From Candidatus Kuenenia stuttgartensis (lineage in GTDB: Bacteria > Planctomycetota > Planctomycetia > Isosphaerales > Isosphaeraceae), in contig CAMBZY010000210.1 of the NCBI GenBank assembly GCA_945872325.1, forward strand, positions 1 through 6,039: a DNA stretch of 6,039 nucleotides. The letters are read 5' to 3'. The notes beneath the pieces were generated by a model. It did no database searches and was not told the DNA's origin. It saw nothing but the letters and a program-made list of their open reading frames with translations. A program made the position numbers and the translations under genes. This document shows positions 4,820-6,039 of the stretch, piece after piece (position 1 is the stretch's first letter; every line of letters begins with the position of its first letter).

Positions 4820-6039
4820 ATGAACCTGTCCGCCCAATCCTTACGAAAATTTGGCTCGCTCGCACTCGCGGGTGGCCTATTTCTGATCTCATCCGCCGCA
4901 TCGGCCGGTGAACTCGCCTGGAAAAAACATACGGTCAACGACCAAAGCGAGTTCGAAGCCGCCGGTGCCCTCGATGTCGATAACGACGGAGACCTCGACA
5001 TCGTCTCAGGCTCGTTCTGGTACGAAGCCCCCTCATGGAAAAAACACAACGTCCGCGACGTGATCCGTCAGGGCACTTACTACAACTGCTTCAGCACCCT
5101 TCCAGTCGACGCAAATGCCGACGGATTCATGGACTTCGTCACCGTCTCATACTTCGGCCGAAGCATTGGCTGGGTTGAAAATCCGAAAGAAACCGGCAAG
5201 AAGTGGACCTACCACGAAGTCGATCTGCCCGGCACCAGCGAAGCCGCCTGGGCTGTCGACCTGACCGGCGACGGCAAGCTCGACTTTCTCCCAAACCCCA
5301 CCAATGCCGTGGTTTGGTACGAACTTGAAAAGGCCGGCGATACACCAAAATTCAAGAAGCACGACTTCGGCACCGCCGCGGCCGGCCACGGCGTGGGCAG
5401 TGGCGATATCAACCGCGATGGCCGCATTGACCTCCTGACCCCCAAAGGCTGGTTCGAAGCCCCTGAGAAGCCTTCTGATCAGGAATGGAAATGGCACCCT
5501 GACTGGAACCTCGGAACCACCGGAATTCAGATCCTGGCCCGCGACATGGACGGCGACGGCCTGACCGACCTCATCTGGGGCAATGGTCACGACATCGGCC
5601 TGTTCTGGGCCAAGCAGGTCAAAGATTCCAGCGGCAAGGTCGAGTGGAAAAAAGAGAACGTGGACATGTCCATCGCCTCTGTCCACACACTGCTCTGGGC
5701 CGACCTCGACGGCGACGGTGAGGATGAAATGATCACCGGCAAACGCGTCTATGCCCACGAACGCGAGCCAGGCGATATCGACGCACCTGCGATTGCCGCC
5801 TTCAACTACGACAAAGCCGCCAAGGCCTGGAAAAAACGCCTGATTTACCTCGGCGAACCTGCCAAGAACGCTCCTAAGGATCCGTCCAAGCGACTCGCTC
5901 TGCGTGACTTCCCCAAAGGAACAGCTGGAACTGGCCTGCAACTGACCGCGATCGACATGGATAAAGATGGTGATCTGGACCTGGTCGCACCCGGCAAAAG
6001 CGGGCTCTACTGGTTCGAGAATCTCATCAAGAGCAAGTG
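4820..6039 (+). CDS. Secreted FG-GAP/VCBS repeat protein, seven-bladed beta-propeller
   Basis: The frame is open from the ATG at 4820 to the window edge (406 codons plus TG). A Sec signal peptide (1-29) has a basic start (Arg9-Lys10), a hydrophobic core (12-25) and a cleavage site after Ala27-Ser28-Ala29. Seven aspartate-rich loops of the integrin/FG-GAP type follow, at residues 52-60, 97-105, 147-155, 196-204, 242-250, 295-303 and 379-387, for example DVDNDGDLD and DMDKDGDLD. Each probably binds calcium at the edge of one propeller blade. Aromatic blade motifs recur (FWYEAP at 66, GWVENP at 117, WYELE at 166, GWFEAP at 210, YWFENL at 397). The sixth-to-seventh spacing is long (84 residues against 45-53), so there is an insertion at about 310-370. 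With seven blades complete, the final TG is probably the start of a TGA stop, so perhaps only one base is missing. No catalytic residues are evident; a binding or scaffolding role outside the cytoplasm is likely. It lies 76 nt after the small unknown gene. Confidence 0.9.
   Translation, partial: MNLSAQSLRKFGSLALAGGLFLISSAASAGELAWKKHTVNDQSEFEAAGALDVDNDGDLDIVSGSFWYEAPSWKKHNVRDVIRQGTYYNCFSTLPVDANADGFMDFVTVSYFGRSIGWVENPKETGKKWTYHEVDLPGTSEAAWAVDLTGDGKLDFLPNPTNAVVWYELEKAGDTPKFKKHDFGTAAAGHGVGSGDINRDGRIDLLTPKGWFEAPEKPSDQEWKWHPDWNLGTTGIQILARDMDGDGLTDLIWGNGHDIGLFWAKQVKDSSGKVEWKKENVDMSIASVHTLLWADLDGDGEDEMITGKRVYAHEREPGDIDAPAIAAFNYDKAAKAWKKRLIYLGEPAKNAPKDPSKRLALRDFPKGTAGTGLQLTAIDMDKDGDLDLVAPGKSGLYWFENLIKSK

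Noticed and set aside
5147..5941. A 264-codon open frame on the minus strand
   Set aside because: It is antisense to the propeller protein; its repeated Val/Gly/Phe pattern is the complement of the GAC/GGC-rich calcium loops.

Overview
The window looks like ordinary chromosomal DNA from a member of the Planctomycetota. This is inferred from the gene content: a Tat-exported Gfo/Idh/MocA oxidoreductase, a Sec-exported FG-GAP/VCBS seven-blade propeller protein and a DUF3500 protein, all families that are abundant in planctomycetes. Base composition is moderately GC-rich in genes and visibly more AT-rich in the two larger intergenic gaps. Shine-Dalgarno signals are weak or sit unusually far (10-11 nt) from the chosen starts. 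I see no rRNA, tRNA, CRISPR, insertion sequence or prophage genes.

Left part (minus strand, 1-980): a beta-hydroxyacid dehydrogenase family NAD(P)-dependent oxidoreductase (54-980). It is followed, through a 4-nt GTGA stop/start overlap, by the first 19 codons of another gene that leaves the window; its N-terminus weakly resembles ArgJ. A divergent intergenic region of about 295 bp (981-1275) separates these from the plus-strand genes and carries a cluster of four ATCAGRC half-sites, including a perfect 12-bp palindrome.

Middle part (plus strand, 1276-2728): a signal-peptide-bearing DUF3500 protein, then after 52 nt a single-domain rhodanese with an intact active-site cysteine loop. The two may be co-transcribed. 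A gene-free stretch of about 280 bp follows (2729-3008) and contains a long interrupted hairpin at 2887-2946.

Right part (plus strand, 3009-6039): a Tat-signal Gfo/Idh/MocA oxidoreductase, a small uncharacterised 119-residue protein with an Asp/Gly-rich C-terminal tail, and a secreted protein with seven calcium-loop (DxDxDG-like) repeats. The gaps are 49 and 76 nt with no convincing terminator, so an operon is plausible. Two of the three proteins carry export signals, which suggests a job in the periplasm, perhaps handling sugars or sugar derivatives; the substrate cannot be read from sequence. The window ends on TG, two bases into a codon that could be the stop of the propeller protein.

I did not find a clear new biological system. 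The most worthwhile leads are the intergenic hairpin, the half-site cluster and the unknown small protein between two exported proteins.
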